Shown: positions 37,107 to 49,121, counted from the stretch's first letter. The stretch is DNA of 64,000 nt from Burkholderia plantarii (GCF_001411805.1 NZ_CP007212.1:558001-622000), one strand, 5' to 3'. A program made the numbers and translations. Notes: a model not told the origin generated them from the letters alone.

Positions 37107-37904
37107 ATGAAGATTGCCATTGCCGGAGCATCGGGCCGTATGGGCCGGATGCTGATCGAAGCGGTACTCGACGATCCCGACGCGACGCTCGTCGGCGCAC
37201 TCGGCCGCCCGGGTTCCGCGCACCTCGGCCAGGACGCCGGCGCGTTCCTCGGCAAGCCCACCGGCGTCATCGTCACCGATGACGTCGAGCGCGTGTTCGC
37301 CGACGCCGACTACCTGATCGACTTCACGCGCCCCGACACCACGCTCGGCTATCTCGACGCCGCCCGGCGCCACGGCGTGAAGCTCGTGATCGGCACCACC
37401 GGTTTCTCCGAGCCGCAGAAGGCGCAGCTGCGCGAGGCGGCGGCGCGGATCGGCATCGTGTTCTCGGCGAACATGAGCGTGGGCGTGAACGTCACGCTCA
37501 AGCTGCTCGAGTTCGCGGCGAAGCAGTTCGCGCAGGGCTACGACATCGAGATCATCGAGGCGCACCACCGCCACAAGGTCGATGCGCCGTCCGGCACCGC
37601 GCTGATGATGGGCGAGACCGTGGCTGCGTCGATCGGCCGCAATCTCGAGGACTGCGCCGTCTACGACCGCCATGGCGAGACGGGGCCGCGCGATCCGTCG
37701 ACGATCGGCTTCACGGCGATCCGCGGCGGCGACATCGTGGGTGACCACACCGTGCTGTTCGCCGGCATCGGCGAGCGCATCGAGATCACCCACAAGTCGT
37801 CGAGCCGCGTGTCCTACGCGCAGGGCTCGATGCGCGCGGTGCGCTTCCTCGCCGACAAGCCGGCGGGCTGGTTCGACATGCAGGACGTGCTCGGGCTGCG
37901 CTGA
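37107..37904 (+). CDS. dapB: 4-hydroxy-tetrahydrodipicolinate reductase
   Basis: Lysine/diaminopimelate pathway reductase. The 265-residue protein begins [19 protein letters not shown] (NAD(P) loop), has [27 protein letters not shown], and [23 protein letters not shown] with the catalytic His and Lys. ATG 37107 was chosen because it starts at the Rossmann strand. exbB follows 30 bp downstream. Confidence 0.97.
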   Translation: MKIAIAGASGRMGRMLIEAVLDDPDATLVGALGRPGSAHLGQDAGAFLGKPTGVIVTDDVERVFADADYLIDFTRPDTTLGYLDAARRHGVKLVIGTTGFSEPQKAQLREAAARIGIVFSANMSVGVNVTLKLLEFAAKQFAQGYDIEIIEAHHRHKVDAPSGTALMMGETVAASIGRNLEDCAVYDRHGETGPRDPSTIGFTAIRGGDIVGDHTVLFAGIGERIEITHKSSSRVSYAQGSMRAVRFLADKPAGWFDMQDVLGLR

Positions 37905-37934
37905 GCAGGCCGGCCGATCGATCCGGACACGCGC

Positions 37935-38624
37935 ATGGCGACCGATACCGGGGTGATCCACTATCTCGCGAGCGGCGATGCCGTCACGCATGCCGTCGCG
38001 TACCTGCTGCTCGCGATGTCGGTGGCGAGCTGGTGCTGCCTGCTGCTGAAGGCCTGGACGCTGGTGCGCGCGAAGCGGGCCGGCGCCGGCGCGATCGCCG
38101 CGTTCTGGCGGGCCGGTTCGTTCGACGAGGGGCTCGCCGCGCTGCGCGCCGCCGACCGCGAGCGCGTATTCGTGCCGCTCGCGGCCGCCGCCGACGCGGC
38201 GGTGCGGGAGGCCGCGGCCGGCATCGCGATGCTGGGCGCGCGCGTCGAACGCGACGAACGCGTGCTGCGGGCGGTGCGCGGGGCGATGCGCGGCTCGCAG
38301 CGGCGGCTCGAATTCGGGCTCGTGCTGCTCGCCTCGATCGCCAGCACGGCGCCGTTCGTCGGACTGCTCGGCACGGTCTGGGGCATCTACCACGCGCTCG
38401 GCAGCATCGCCGCGAGCGGCCAGGCGCAGATCGGCAGCGTGGCCGGCCCGGTCGGCGAGGCGCTGATCATGACCGCCTTCGGGCTGGTGGTCGCGATTCC
38501 GGCGGTGCTCGCCTACAACATGCTCGGCCGTCTCGTGCGGCAGCTCGTCGAGGATCTCGACGGCTTCGCGCGCGACCTGCACGCGTTCGCCGGCGGCGCG
38601 CCCGGGCGCGCCGAGCGGACCTGA
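37935..38624 (+). CDS. exbB: MotA/TolQ/ExbB proton-channel protein
   Basis: A 229-residue inner-membrane protein with three hydrophobic segments (about residues 18-38, 130-155, 175-200). The pattern TAPFVGLLGTVWGIYHALG and GPVGEALIMTAFGLVVAIPAVLAYN is the conserved MotA_TolQ_ExbB signature. It would use proton motive force with ExbD to energise a TonB- or TolA-like partner. No tonB is next to it; ExbB is preferred over TolQ because of the ExbD partner and absence of tolA/tolB. Confidence 0.87.
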   Translation: MATDTGVIHYLASGDAVTHAVAYLLLAMSVASWCCLLLKAWTLVRAKRAGAGAIAAFWRAGSFDEGLAALRAADRERVFVPLAAAADAAVREAAAGIAMLGARVERDERVLRAVRGAMRGSQRRLEFGLVLLASIASTAPFVGLLGTVWGIYHALGSIAASGQAQIGSVAGPVGEALIMTAFGLVVAIPAVLAYNMLGRLVRQLVEDLDGFARDLHAFAGGAPGRAERT

Positions 38625-38634
38625 GGCGCGCGCG

Positions 38635-39159
38635 ATGGCATTCGGCGGACTCGATCCTCGCGAACCGGCCGCGCCGATGGCCGAGATCAACATGACGCCG
38701 TTGATCGACGTGATGCTGGTGCTGCTGGTGATCTTCATCATCACCGCGCCGCTGCTCACGCACGCGATCCGGCTCGACCTGCCGAAGGCCGCCGCGGCCC
38801 CCGCGCGCGAGCTGCCCGACACGATCACGCTGTCGATCGACGCCGACGGCCGGCTGTTCTGGGACGCCGCGCCCGTCAGCGAGGCGGCGCTGGCCGCACG
38901 GTTTCGCGCCGCGGCCGCGCGCGGCGGCGCGCCCGAGCTGCATCTGCGCGCGGCCGCCTCGGCGCGCTACGACACGATCGCGCGCGTGATGAGCGCCGCG
39001 CAGACGGCCGGGCTGACGCGGATCGGCTTCGTGACCGAGCCGGACGCGGGCGCGGCTGAAACGTCGCCCGCGCCGGGCGCCGGCGTCGCGCCGCCGCGGC
39101 CGGCGCAGGCGGCACCTCCCGGTTCCCAGGCGCCCGTGCCGATCGCGCCGGGCCGGTGA
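38635..39159 (+). CDS. exbD: ExbD/TolR biopolymer transport protein
   Basis: A 174-residue protein with one transmembrane helix, INMTPLIDVMLVLLVIFIIT (about residues 18-37), containing the essential membrane Asp. A periplasmic domain follows (PDTITLSIDADGRLFWD...) and a Pro/Ala-rich C-terminal tail. It partners with the preceding ExbB in proton-driven transport across the envelope. Confidence 0.87.
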   Translation: MAFGGLDPREPAAPMAEINMTPLIDVMLVLLVIFIITAPLLTHAIRLDLPKAAAAPARELPDTITLSIDADGRLFWDAAPVSEAALAARFRAAAARGGAPELHLRAAASARYDTIARVMSAAQTAGLTRIGFVTEPDAGAAETSPAPGAGVAPPRPAQAAPPGSQAPVPIAPGR

Positions 39160-42072
<2,913 letters not shown>

Positions 42073-42100
42073 CGCGCAGTAGAACCAGCAAGGAGCCAAG

Positions 42101-42652
42101 GTGATCCGCAGATCGTTCGTAATGGTGATGGGCAGCGCGCTGCTGCTGTCCGCGTGCGGTTTCCAGCTGCGCGGCACGCAGGACTATGCGTTCAAGCATC
42201 TGCTGATCGCGGGCGCGCCGCCGTTCGTCGAGGCGCGTCTGAAGCGCCTCGTCGAGGGCGGCAGCGACACCAAGATCGTCAAGACGCTCGACGAGGCCGA
42301 CGCGGTGCTGCGCGTGGGCGAGTCGCGCGGCTCGAGCACGCTGACGCTCGACCAGTTCGGCACGGTCGAGGAGTACCAGCTCAACTACACGCTGAACTAC
42401 ACGCTGACGACCAGGGACGGCGCGCTGCTGATCGCGCCGAGCGTGATCTCGCTGAACCGCGCGATGACCTACAACGCGCAGTTCGTCCAGGCGAAGGCGC
42501 AGGAGTCCGACATCCTCTACGCGGACATGCAGAACGACGCGGTCGACCAACTCACGCGCCGGCTGTCGATCGTGCATACGCTGACGCCGGGGCCGAACGA
42601 CGTGGCGCCGGGCGTCGCGCCGCGCGCGCCGCTGCCGCCGCCGCCGCTGTGA
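42101..42652 (+). CDS. lptE: LPS-assembly lipoprotein LptE
   Basis: LptE (RlpB) plugs the LptD barrel and helps deliver lipopolysaccharide to the cell surface. The 183-residue protein has a lipoprotein signal ending LLLSACGFQLRG (lipobox Cys about residue 19) and a beta-rich domain with the LDQFGTVEEYQLNYTLNYTL stretch. It starts at GTG 42101 with AAGGAG upstream. The C-terminus is Pro-rich. Lies in the conserved leuS-lptE-holA cluster. Confidence 0.95.
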   Translation: MIRRSFVMVMGSALLLSACGFQLRGTQDYAFKHLLIAGAPPFVEARLKRLVEGGSDTKIVKTLDEADAVLRVGESRGSSTLTLDQFGTVEEYQLNYTLNYTLTTRDGALLIAPSVISLNRAMTYNAQFVQAKAQESDILYADMQNDAVDQLTRRLSIVHTLTPGPNDVAPGVAPRAPLPPPPL

Positions 42653-42702
42653 GCGCGCGGTTTCGGGCGCCGTCTTTCTTCGACTGCTGAGCATGCGAAC
42701 CG

Positions 42703-43866
42703 ATGCAATTGCGACTTGACGCGCTGGAGGCGCACCTCGCGAAGACGCTCGCGGGCCTCTACACCGTGTACGGCGACGAGCCGCTGCTCGCGCAGGAGGC
42801 GTGCGACCGGATTCGCGCCGCCGCGCGTGCGGGCGGTTTCACCGAGCGTTCGGTGTTCACCGTCGAGCGCAGCTTCGACTGGAGTTCGCTGCTCGGCGCG
42901 AGCCAGGCGATGTCGCTGTTCGGCGAGCGCCAACTGATCGAGCTGCGGATCCCGTCGGGCAAGCCCGGCAAGGACGGCGCCGACGCGCTGAAGACGCTGG
43001 CCGGCGCGGGCAACCCCGACGTGCTGATGCTCGTCACGCTGCCGCGGCTCGACGCGGCCACGCAGAAGTCGGCGTGGTTCACGGCGCTCGCCAACGGCGG
43101 CGTGGCGCTGAAGATCGATCCCGTCGATCGCGCCCAGCTGCCGAACTGGATCGGCCAGCGGCTCGCCGCGCAGGGCCAGCGCGTGGCCGCCGGCGAGGAC
43201 GGCCGGCGCGCGCTGCAATTCATCGCCGAGCGCGTCGAGGGCAACCTGCTGGCCGCGCACCAGGAGATCCAGAAGCTCGGGCTGCTCTATCCGTCCGGCA
43301 CGCTCGCGCTCGACCAGGTGCAGGACGCCGTGCTGAACGTCGCGCGCTACGACGTGTTCAAGCTCAACGAGGCGATGCTGGCGGGCGACGCGGGCCGGCT
43401 CGCGCGCATGATCGACGGCCTGAAGGGCGAGGGCGAGGCGCTCGTGCTGGTGCTGTGGGCCGTGGTCGAGGAACTGCGCACGCTGTTGCGCATCAAGCGC
43501 GGCGTCGCGGCCGGCAAGCCGCTCGCGGTGCTGGTCCGCGAAAATCGGGTCTGGGGGCCGCGCGAGCGGCTGATCGGTCCGGCGCTGTCGCGCGTCTCGG
43601 AGACTGTGCTCGAGACGGCGCTCGCGCTGGCCGCGAAGCTCGACCGCCAGGTGAAGGGGCTGTCCGGCATCGCGCCCGGGCTGCCGCGCGCCGACGAGCC
43701 GCCGCCCGACCCGTGGGACGGGCTGTTCCAGCTTGCCATGACGGTCGCCGGCGCGCAGGGCTCGCCGGCCGGCCAGCGAGCCGCGCCGGCTTCCGGCGCC
43801 GGCTCGCGCGGCGCCGCGGGAGCGCGTGCCGCCGCTGCCGCCGCTCCACCGCGCCGCCCGGCCTGA
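42703..43866 (+). CDS. holA: DNA polymerase III delta subunit
   Basis: HolA opens the beta clamp within the clamp loader. The 387-residue protein has GLYTVYGDEPLLAQEACDRIR near the N-terminus, LIELRIPSGKPGKDGADALK, then the AAA-like lid region (ALQFIAERVEGNLLAAHQEIQKL) and the C-terminal collar, with a low-complexity Ala/Arg tail. Gene order with leuS and lptE agrees. Confidence 0.95.
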   Translation: MQLRLDALEAHLAKTLAGLYTVYGDEPLLAQEACDRIRAAARAGGFTERSVFTVERSFDWSSLLGASQAMSLFGERQLIELRIPSGKPGKDGADALKTLAGAGNPDVLMLVTLPRLDAATQKSAWFTALANGGVALKIDPVDRAQLPNWIGQRLAAQGQRVAAGEDGRRALQFIAERVEGNLLAAHQEIQKLGLLYPSGTLALDQVQDAVLNVARYDVFKLNEAMLAGDAGRLARMIDGLKGEGEALVLVLWAVVEELRTLLRIKRGVAAGKPLAVLVRENRVWGPRERLIGPALSRVSETVLETALALAAKLDRQVKGLSGIAPGLPRADEPPPDPWDGLFQLAMTVAGAQGSPAGQRAAPASGAGSRGAAGARAAAAAAPPRRPA

Positions 43867-44061
43867 GCGCCGCGCGAGCGGCGCGGCCCATGCGGCCTGC
43901 GCGGCTCGCATGGCTTGTGCGGTGCTTGCCGCCGGCGTCAGCGGCCGCGGCACGGCGCGCATACAATCGATCACTCGCCGGCGCCCCGACCGGGCGCGGG
44001 CGGCAATTGCCAACGGCATCTGGCCGCGCCACGCGGCCGCCATTCCGGATTCGGGTTCACG

Positions 44062-45333
44062 ATGGATATCGACCAGTACATGACCGACGTCGGCCGCCGC
44101 GCGCGGCAGGCCTCGCGCGCGATCGCGCGGGCCGACACGGCGGCGAAGAACGCCGCGCTCGCCGCGATCGCCACCGCGATCGAACGCGAGGCCGACGCGC
44201 TCAAGGCCGCTAACGCGCGCGACGTCGAGCGAGCGCGCGCGAAGGGCCAGGACGCCGCGTTCGTCGACCGCCTGACGCTGTCCGACAAGGCGCTGAAGAC
44301 GATGGTGGACGGCCTGCGGCAGGTCGCGGCGCTGGCCGATCCGATCGGCGAGATCTCGAACCTGAAGTTCCGCCCGAGCGGCATCCAGGTCGGCCAGATG
44401 CGCGTGCCGCTCGGCGTGATCGGCATCATCTACGAATCGCGGCCGAACGTGACGATCGACGCGGCGGCGCTGTGCCTGAAGTCCGGCAACGCGACGATCC
44501 TGCGCGGCGGCTCCGAGGCGCTTGAATCGAACACCGCGCTGGCGCGGCTGATCGGCGAGGGGCTCGCGGCGGCGGGGCTGCCGGCCGACGCCGTGCAGGT
44601 GGTCGGGACCGCCGATCGCGCGGCCGTCGGCAAGCTGATCACGATGACCGAATACGTCGACGTGATCGTGCCGCGCGGCGGCAAGAGCCTGATCGCGCGG
44701 CTGATCGAGGAGGCGCGCGTGCCGATGATCAAGCATCTCGACGGGATCTGCCACGTGTACGTCGACGATCGCGCCGACCTGGCGAAGGCGCTGACCGTCT
44801 GCGACAACGCCAAGACCCATCGCTACGGCACCTGCAACACGATGGAAACGCTGCTCGTCGCGCGCGGCATCGCGCCGGCGGTGCTGCCGCAGCTGGGGCG
44901 CCTCTATCGCGACAAGTCGGTCGAGCTGCGCGTGGACGCGGCCGCGAAGGCCGTGCTGGCGGCGGCCGGGGTCGGCCCGCTGGTGGACGCGACCGAGGAG
45001 GACTGGCGCACCGAATATCTGGCGCCGGTGCTCGCGATCAAGCTGGTGGACGGGCTCGACGCCGCGATCGAGCACATCAACACGTATGGCTCGGCGCACA
45101 CCGACGCGATCGTCACCGAGGACCACGACCGCGCCATGCGCTTCCTGCGCGAGGTCGATTCGGCCAGCGTGATGGTGAACGCCTCGACGCGCTTCGCGGA
45201 CGGTTTCGAATACGGCCTCGGCGCCGAGATCGGCATCTCGAACGACAAGCTGCACGCGCGCGGGCCGGTCGGGCTCGAGGGGCTGACCTCGCTGAAGTAC
45301 GTCGTGCTCGGGCATGGCGAAGGGCGGCAGTAA
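44062..45333 (+). CDS. proA: Gamma-glutamyl phosphate reductase
   Basis: Reduces gamma-glutamyl phosphate to glutamate semialdehyde in proline synthesis. The 423-residue aldehyde-dehydrogenase-fold protein has [40 protein letters not shown], and the catalytic-Cys stretch [13 protein letters not shown] near residue 260, and ends in GRQ. A possible -10 box TACAAT lies at 43962-43967. The following gene starts only 22 bp after the stop. Confidence 0.96.
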   Translation: MDIDQYMTDVGRRARQASRAIARADTAAKNAALAAIATAIEREADALKAANARDVERARAKGQDAAFVDRLTLSDKALKTMVDGLRQVAALADPIGEISNLKFRPSGIQVGQMRVPLGVIGIIYESRPNVTIDAAALCLKSGNATILRGGSEALESNTALARLIGEGLAAAGLPADAVQVVGTADRAAVGKLITMTEYVDVIVPRGGKSLIARLIEEARVPMIKHLDGICHVYVDDRADLAKALTVCDNAKTHRYGTCNTMETLLVARGIAPAVLPQLGRLYRDKSVELRVDAAAKAVLAAAGVGPLVDATEEDWRTEYLAPVLAIKLVDGLDAAIEHINTYGSAHTDAIVTEDHDRAMRFLREVDSASVMVNASTRFADGFEYGLGAEIGISNDKLHARGPVGLEGLTSLKYVVLGHGEGRQ

Positions 45334-45355
45334 CACGACATCAAAGGGAACCGGA

Positions 45356-46759
45356 ATGCTGACGAAACTGCGTGTGAAGGGGTTCAAGAGCCTCAACGAC
45401 ATCTCGGTCGATTTCGGGCCCTTCACCTGTATCGCCGGCGCGAACGGGGCGGGCAAGTCGAACCTGTTCGACGCGATCATGTTCCTGCGGGATCTGGCGG
45501 ACATGCCGATCATCGCGGCGGCGCATCAGGTGCGCGACCGTGGCGGCAGGCGTTCCGGCTCGGTCGGCTCGATCTTCACGCGGCACAAGGGCGGGGCCGC
45601 CTCGCGGATGGAGTTGGAGGCCGAGTTTCTCGTCTCAAGCGAGGTCATCGACGACTTCAATCGACGTGGTGAGCCGCACGCCACGCACCTGCGGTATCGC
45701 CTCGTGCTCGAATACCTGCTCGACGAGCGCTCGGGCAGCGAGCGCATTGGTCTGTGCGAGGAGTCGCTGACCTACATCCCCAAAAGCGAGTTCAGAAAGA
45801 GCCTGTTCCCGCACAGCCTCTGGTTCTGGGAGTCGGTCAAGGGTGGGGTGAAGACGAGTCCGTTCATCTCCACCACGATCGAGCCTCATGACGGCAGCAC
45901 CACGATCAATATCCACCAGGACAGCGGCAATTCGCGCGGGCGTCCGGAAAGCATTCCCGCGAGCGGCATGGAGCGAAGCGCATTGAGCAGCGTGAACACC
46001 ATCGACCGGCCGACCGCGTTGGCGGCGCGCCGTGAAATGCAGTCGTGGGCGCTGCTGCAGCTCGAACCGTCGGCATTGCGGCAGCCCGACGATTTCTCGA
46101 CGCCCTCCGATATTCATGTGGCACCGTCGGGTGCGCATATGCCGGCGACGCTGCGCCGCCTGAATCGCGATGCCGAGGTGGCCAACCGGCTGGCCGAGCT
46201 GATCCCCGACGTGGCGGAACTGGGTGTCGAAGTCGACGAGGCACGGCAGTTGAAAACCCTGCATCTGACCAATCGCGATGGCATTCGCTACCCGGCCAAG
46301 GCCCTTTCGGACGGGACGCTGCGGTTTCTCGCATTGGCGATCATCCATGCGGACTTCGAGTCCGGCGGCGTGATCTGTCTGGAGGAGCCTGAGAACGGCA
46401 TTCACCCGTCACGGATCGAGGCGATGGCGAAGCTGCTGCGCGACATGGCGGTCGATCCGAAATGGCGTGTCGATGAAGGTAATCCACTGCGACAGGTCAT
46501 TATCAACACGCATTCGCCGTCGCTGGTGAGGAAGCTGAAACCGGAGGATCTGGTGGTGTGCCGTCAGCGGCGTCAGGGCGGAGCCCCCTTCAGCGCGTTC
46601 GAGTTTCTCGCCGATACGTGGCGCAGCCGCATTTCCAGCGAACCTCCGACCTCGCTTGGGGCGCTAATGGCCTATCTCGACAAGGATGAAGCCATGAAGG
46701 ACGAGCAGGAGCCGACCATGGGCGTCTTGTTGGAAAAGCAATACGAATTGTTCAACTGA
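45356..46759 (+). CDS. ABC/OLD-type AAA ATPase of a putative two-gene defence cassette
   Basis: A 467-residue predicted ATPase of the AAA_21/OLD/SMC-like group. It begins LTKLRVKGFKSLNDISVDFG and has Walker A GANGAGKSN (about residues 28-36). An ABC-type signature, ALSDGTLRFLALAI (about residue 313), is followed by Walker B VICLEEPENGIHPSR (about residue 338) and the His-switch NTHSPSLVRKL (about residue 383). There is no fused TOPRIM domain. The next gene, 14 bp away, encodes a TOPRIM-like protein. Such ATPase plus separate nuclease-like pairs are often anti-phage systems (PARIS, AbiL and related), so this is a plausible defence sensor. Base composition is lower in GC by eye than neighbouring core genes. 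Confidence 0.8.
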   Translation: MLTKLRVKGFKSLNDISVDFGPFTCIAGANGAGKSNLFDAIMFLRDLADMPIIAAAHQVRDRGGRRSGSVGSIFTRHKGGAASRMELEAEFLVSSEVIDDFNRRGEPHATHLRYRLVLEYLLDERSGSERIGLCEESLTYIPKSEFRKSLFPHSLWFWESVKGGVKTSPFISTTIEPHDGSTTINIHQDSGNSRGRPESIPASGMERSALSSVNTIDRPTALAARREMQSWALLQLEPSALRQPDDFSTPSDIHVAPSGAHMPATLRRLNRDAEVANRLAELIPDVAELGVEVDEARQLKTLHLTNRDGIRYPAKALSDGTLRFLALAIIHADFESGGVICLEEPENGIHPSRIEAMAKLLRDMAVDPKWRVDEGNPLRQVIINTHSPSLVRKLKPEDLVVCRQRRQGGAPFSAFEFLADTWRSRISSEPPTSLGALMAYLDKDEAMKDEQEPTMGVLLEKQYELFN

Positions 46760-46773
46760 ACGGTGCCGCCGAC

Positions 46774-47391
46774 ATGTTCATCCGGTACACCTTGCTTGCC
46801 GATGGTACGTCCGATGGCGTCCTGCTGCCCATCATCCGTTGGACGGTCGAATCGAATTTCCCCGACCTCGAACTGGCTGGCGAATGGGCCGGCGACGGCA
46901 TTCCGGCGGCGAGAAGCGGCTTGCTCAAGCGCGTGAGCGCCGCTGTGGAACTCTACACATGCGATGTCCTGTTCGTCCATCGCGACGCGGAGCGGGACGG
47001 CTACGCGCTACGCCGCCAGCAGCTCGAAGGTGAACTGGCGGGGATCGCGCAGACCTGGATTCCCGTGATCCCGGTGCGCATGAGCGAAGCGTGGCTGCTC
47101 GGCAACCCGCGGGCGATCCGGAGCGCCGCAGGCAATCCCAACGGCGACGCGAAATTGGAGTTGCCGGCGAAGCGCCAGTGGGAGAGCCGTCCCGATCCGA
47201 AAGCGGACCTGTTCGCGTCGCTGCACGCTGCCGCCAACCTGCCGAAGCGGCGGACCATCAACAAAGGTCGATGCCGACTGCGCGTGGCCGAACTCACCAC
47301 CGATTATTCTCACCTGCGCGGCCTGCCGTCGTTCGATGCCTTCGAGGCCGACGTCGTCCGCGTGTTCAACGACATCAAGGCCAAGGCATGA
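46774..47391 (+). CDS. Small TOPRIM-like protein, partner of the ATPase
   Basis: A 205-residue protein with a TOPRIM-like arrangement: an acidic loop near the N-terminus, LLADGTSD (residues 7-14), and a central strand FVHRDAERDG (about residues 68-77) that fits the D-x-D motif of TOPRIM folds. PVRMSEAWLLGNPRAIRSAAG and a Lys/Arg-rich C-terminal half follow. I cannot name the family; it is similar in size and logic to DUF4276/DUF4435-type partners of OLD/AAA ATPases. It may be the nuclease effector of the pair. The first acidic residue is Asp rather than the usual Glu. Its stop overlaps the hemJ ATG by 4 bp. Confidence 0.72.
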   Translation: MFIRYTLLADGTSDGVLLPIIRWTVESNFPDLELAGEWAGDGIPAARSGLLKRVSAAVELYTCDVLFVHRDAERDGYALRRQQLEGELAGIAQTWIPVIPVRMSEAWLLGNPRAIRSAAGNPNGDAKLELPAKRQWESRPDPKADLFASLHAAANLPKRRTINKGRCRLRVAELTTDYSHLRGLPSFDAFEADVVRVFNDIKAKA

Positions 47392-47810
47392 CGTATCTCT
47401 GGGTCAAGACTTTCCACATCGTGCTGATCGCCGCGTGGTTCGCGGGGCTGTTCTACCTGCCGCGCATCTACGTGAACCTCGCGATGGAGAGCGATCCCGG
47501 CGCGGTGCGCCGGCTGCTCGCGATGGCGCGCAAGCTGTTCCGCTTCATGAGCTTCATCGCCGTGCCGGCGCTCGCCTGCGGGCTCTGGCTCTGGCTCGTC
47601 GCCGGCGTCGGGCGGGGGCAGGGGTGGATTCACGCGAAGCTGACGATCGTCGTGCTGCTGATCGTCTATCACGTCTACTGCGGGCATCTGCTGCGCGTGT
47701 TCGAGCGCGGCGAGAACCGCCGCTCCGATCGCTGGTATCGCTTCTTCAACGAACTGCCGGTGCTCGGCATGCTCGGCGCCGTCGCGCTGGCCGTGATCAA
47801 GCCGTTCTGA
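47388..47810 (+). CDS. hemJ: Protoporphyrinogen oxidase HemJ (CopD-family membrane protein)
   Basis: HemJ oxidises protoporphyrinogen IX to protoporphyrin IX in haem synthesis. The 140-residue inner-membrane protein has four hydrophobic segments and the family block WVKTFHIVLIAAWFAGLFYLPRI at the N-terminus, in which the His is the haem or catalytic ligand. WIHAKLTIVVLLIVYH and GHLLRVFERGENRRS carry the conserved Lys and Arg. In related genomes it normally lies directly after proA, as far as I know; here the ATPase/TOPRIM pair separates them and its start overlaps the preceding gene (ATGA). Confidence 0.9.
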   Translation: MTYLWVKTFHIVLIAAWFAGLFYLPRIYVNLAMESDPGAVRRLLAMARKLFRFMSFIAVPALACGLWLWLVAGVGRGQGWIHAKLTIVVLLIVYHVYCGHLLRVFERGENRRSDRWYRFFNELPVLGMLGAVALAVIKPF

Positions 47811-48035
47811 GGTAGGTTTCGCGCCGCTGCGCGGCATCGCCGATTGGTTGACTTGTTGATTCGAGGTTCGCGCCGGGGGCTGCCGGCGCGAACCGGCCTC
47901 CGCATGGGCCGGCGAGCCTTGCACGCGCTTTGCGCCGATTCACGGCGTCGACCCGGGCCACGATGGCCGCGCCATCCTCAACGCCACCGCTCCACCTCCT
48001 CATCACGCATCGCGGCCATCATTGTCGCCGGCCGC

Positions 48036-48932
48036 TCACGTCTGCGTTTCCGCTCCCTTCTCGTCGCGCGCGCCCTTGCGCTCGGCGCCCTTGCCGTCCG
48101 GCTCGATGCGCCGCCGCGTGATCGCGGCCTTCGCGCGGCCGAGCCGGTCGACGAGTTCCGGCCCGCGCTGCAGCGCGACGCCGACCGCGAGGATGTCGCC
48201 GATCGCCAGATGCGACATGCGCGAGGTCATCGGCGAGAACACGTCGGTCTCCTCGGCGATGTTCGAGGCGAGGTTGACGGAGGCCAGCTGCGCGAGCGGC
48301 GAGTGGCTGTGCGTGATCGACACCACCTTCGCGCCGCAGGCGAGCGCCGATTTCGCGGCATCGACGATGTCGCGCGTGCGCCCCGTGTTCGAGATCGCCA
48401 CCACCACGTCCTGCGCGCCGAGCAGCGCGGCCGACATGCTGAACGTGTGCGGGTCGGAGTAGGCCACGCTCGGCACGCCGAGCCGGAAGAACTTGTGCTG
48501 GATGTCCTGCGCGGCGATGCCGGAGCCGCCCGCGCCGTAGAACTCGATGCGCGAGGCGCGCGCGAGCAGCGCGATGGCCTCGGCCACGCTGCCGGCCGAC
48601 AGGCTGTTGCGCACCTCGATCAGCGCGCCGATGGTGCGGTCGAACACCTTGCCGATGATGCCGGGCGCGGGCTCGTCGGGCTCGACGTCGCGATAGACCG
48701 ACGGCACGCCCGGCGCCACGCTCTGCGCGAGCCGGATCTTGAACTCGCGAAAGCCGCTGCAGCCGAGCGCGTGGCAGAACCGCGCGATGGTGGGCTGGCT
48801 CACGCCGGCGCGCGCGGCGAGATCGGTCATCGACAGGTCGAGGATCTCGCGCGGCGCGGCCAGCACGTGGTCGGCGAGCTTGCGCTCGGAAGGGCGTAGC
48901 TGCGCGCGCAGCGCTTCGATTCGGGGCAGCAT
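48036..48932 (-). CDS. hexR: HexR-type RpiR-family regulator of Entner-Doudoroff genes
   Basis: A 298-residue RpiR-family protein: N-terminal HTH (RPSERKLADHVLAAPREILDLSMTDLAARAGVSQPTIARFCHALGCSGFREFK, about residues 14-66) and a SIS sugar-phosphate domain (RIEFYGAGGSGIAAQDIQHKFFRLG... VVVAISNTGRTRDIVDAAK). It is divergent from edd and the sequence matches HexR, which binds KDPG and represses edd, eda and zwf. The C-terminus is Glu/Lys/Arg-rich. ATG 48932 was chosen because homology starts there; the frame is open upstream. Confidence 0.92.
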   Translation of the reverse strand: MLPRIEALRAQLRPSERKLADHVLAAPREILDLSMTDLAARAGVSQPTIARFCHALGCSGFREFKIRLAQSVAPGVPSVYRDVEPDEPAPGIIGKVFDRTIGALIEVRNSLSAGSVAEAIALLARASRIEFYGAGGSGIAAQDIQHKFFRLGVPSVAYSDPHTFSMSAALLGAQDVVVAISNTGRTRDIVDAAKSALACGAKVVSITHSHSPLAQLASVNLASNIAEETDVFSPMTSRMSHLAIGDILAVGVALQRGPELVDRLGRAKAAITRRRIEPDGKGAERKGARDEKGAETQT

Positions 48933-48977
48933 CGGCGGCTCGTTTCGGAAATGACGGATTGTAGTCTTGCGGAAGTA

Positions 48978-48994
48978 TTGTAGAAAAACTACAA
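48978..48994. promoter_or_regulatory. HexR-type palindromic operator, site 1
   Basis: TTGTAG-AAAAA-CTACAA is a perfect inverted repeat with a 5-bp A-tract spacer and closely fits the known HexR motif (TGTAGT/ACTACA-like arms). It lies 46 bp upstream of the hexR start, in the hexR-edd gap. Half-sites (GTAG at about 48960, CTACA at 48999) flank it. Confidence 0.75.
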
Positions 48995-49121
48995 GAAATC
49001 TACAGGAGAAATACTCATTCGAATTGTCTGATATCAGGGTTTTTACTGATCGCATCGCCAGATGCAGCAAGCTTTATGTGAATGTTGCCCTTGGGGATGC
49101 TGCAACGCAGGATTGCGAATA

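Noticed and set aside
42517..45513. Long minus-strand open frame across holA-proA
   Set aside because: Crosses two certain genes; composition is shadow-like.
45356..46759. ATPase considered as RecF or RecN (DNA repair)
   Set aside because: The small partner gene, tight pairing, different codon bias and the OLD-like signature motif fit a two-gene defence pair better; RecF/RecN also have different lengths and neighbours.
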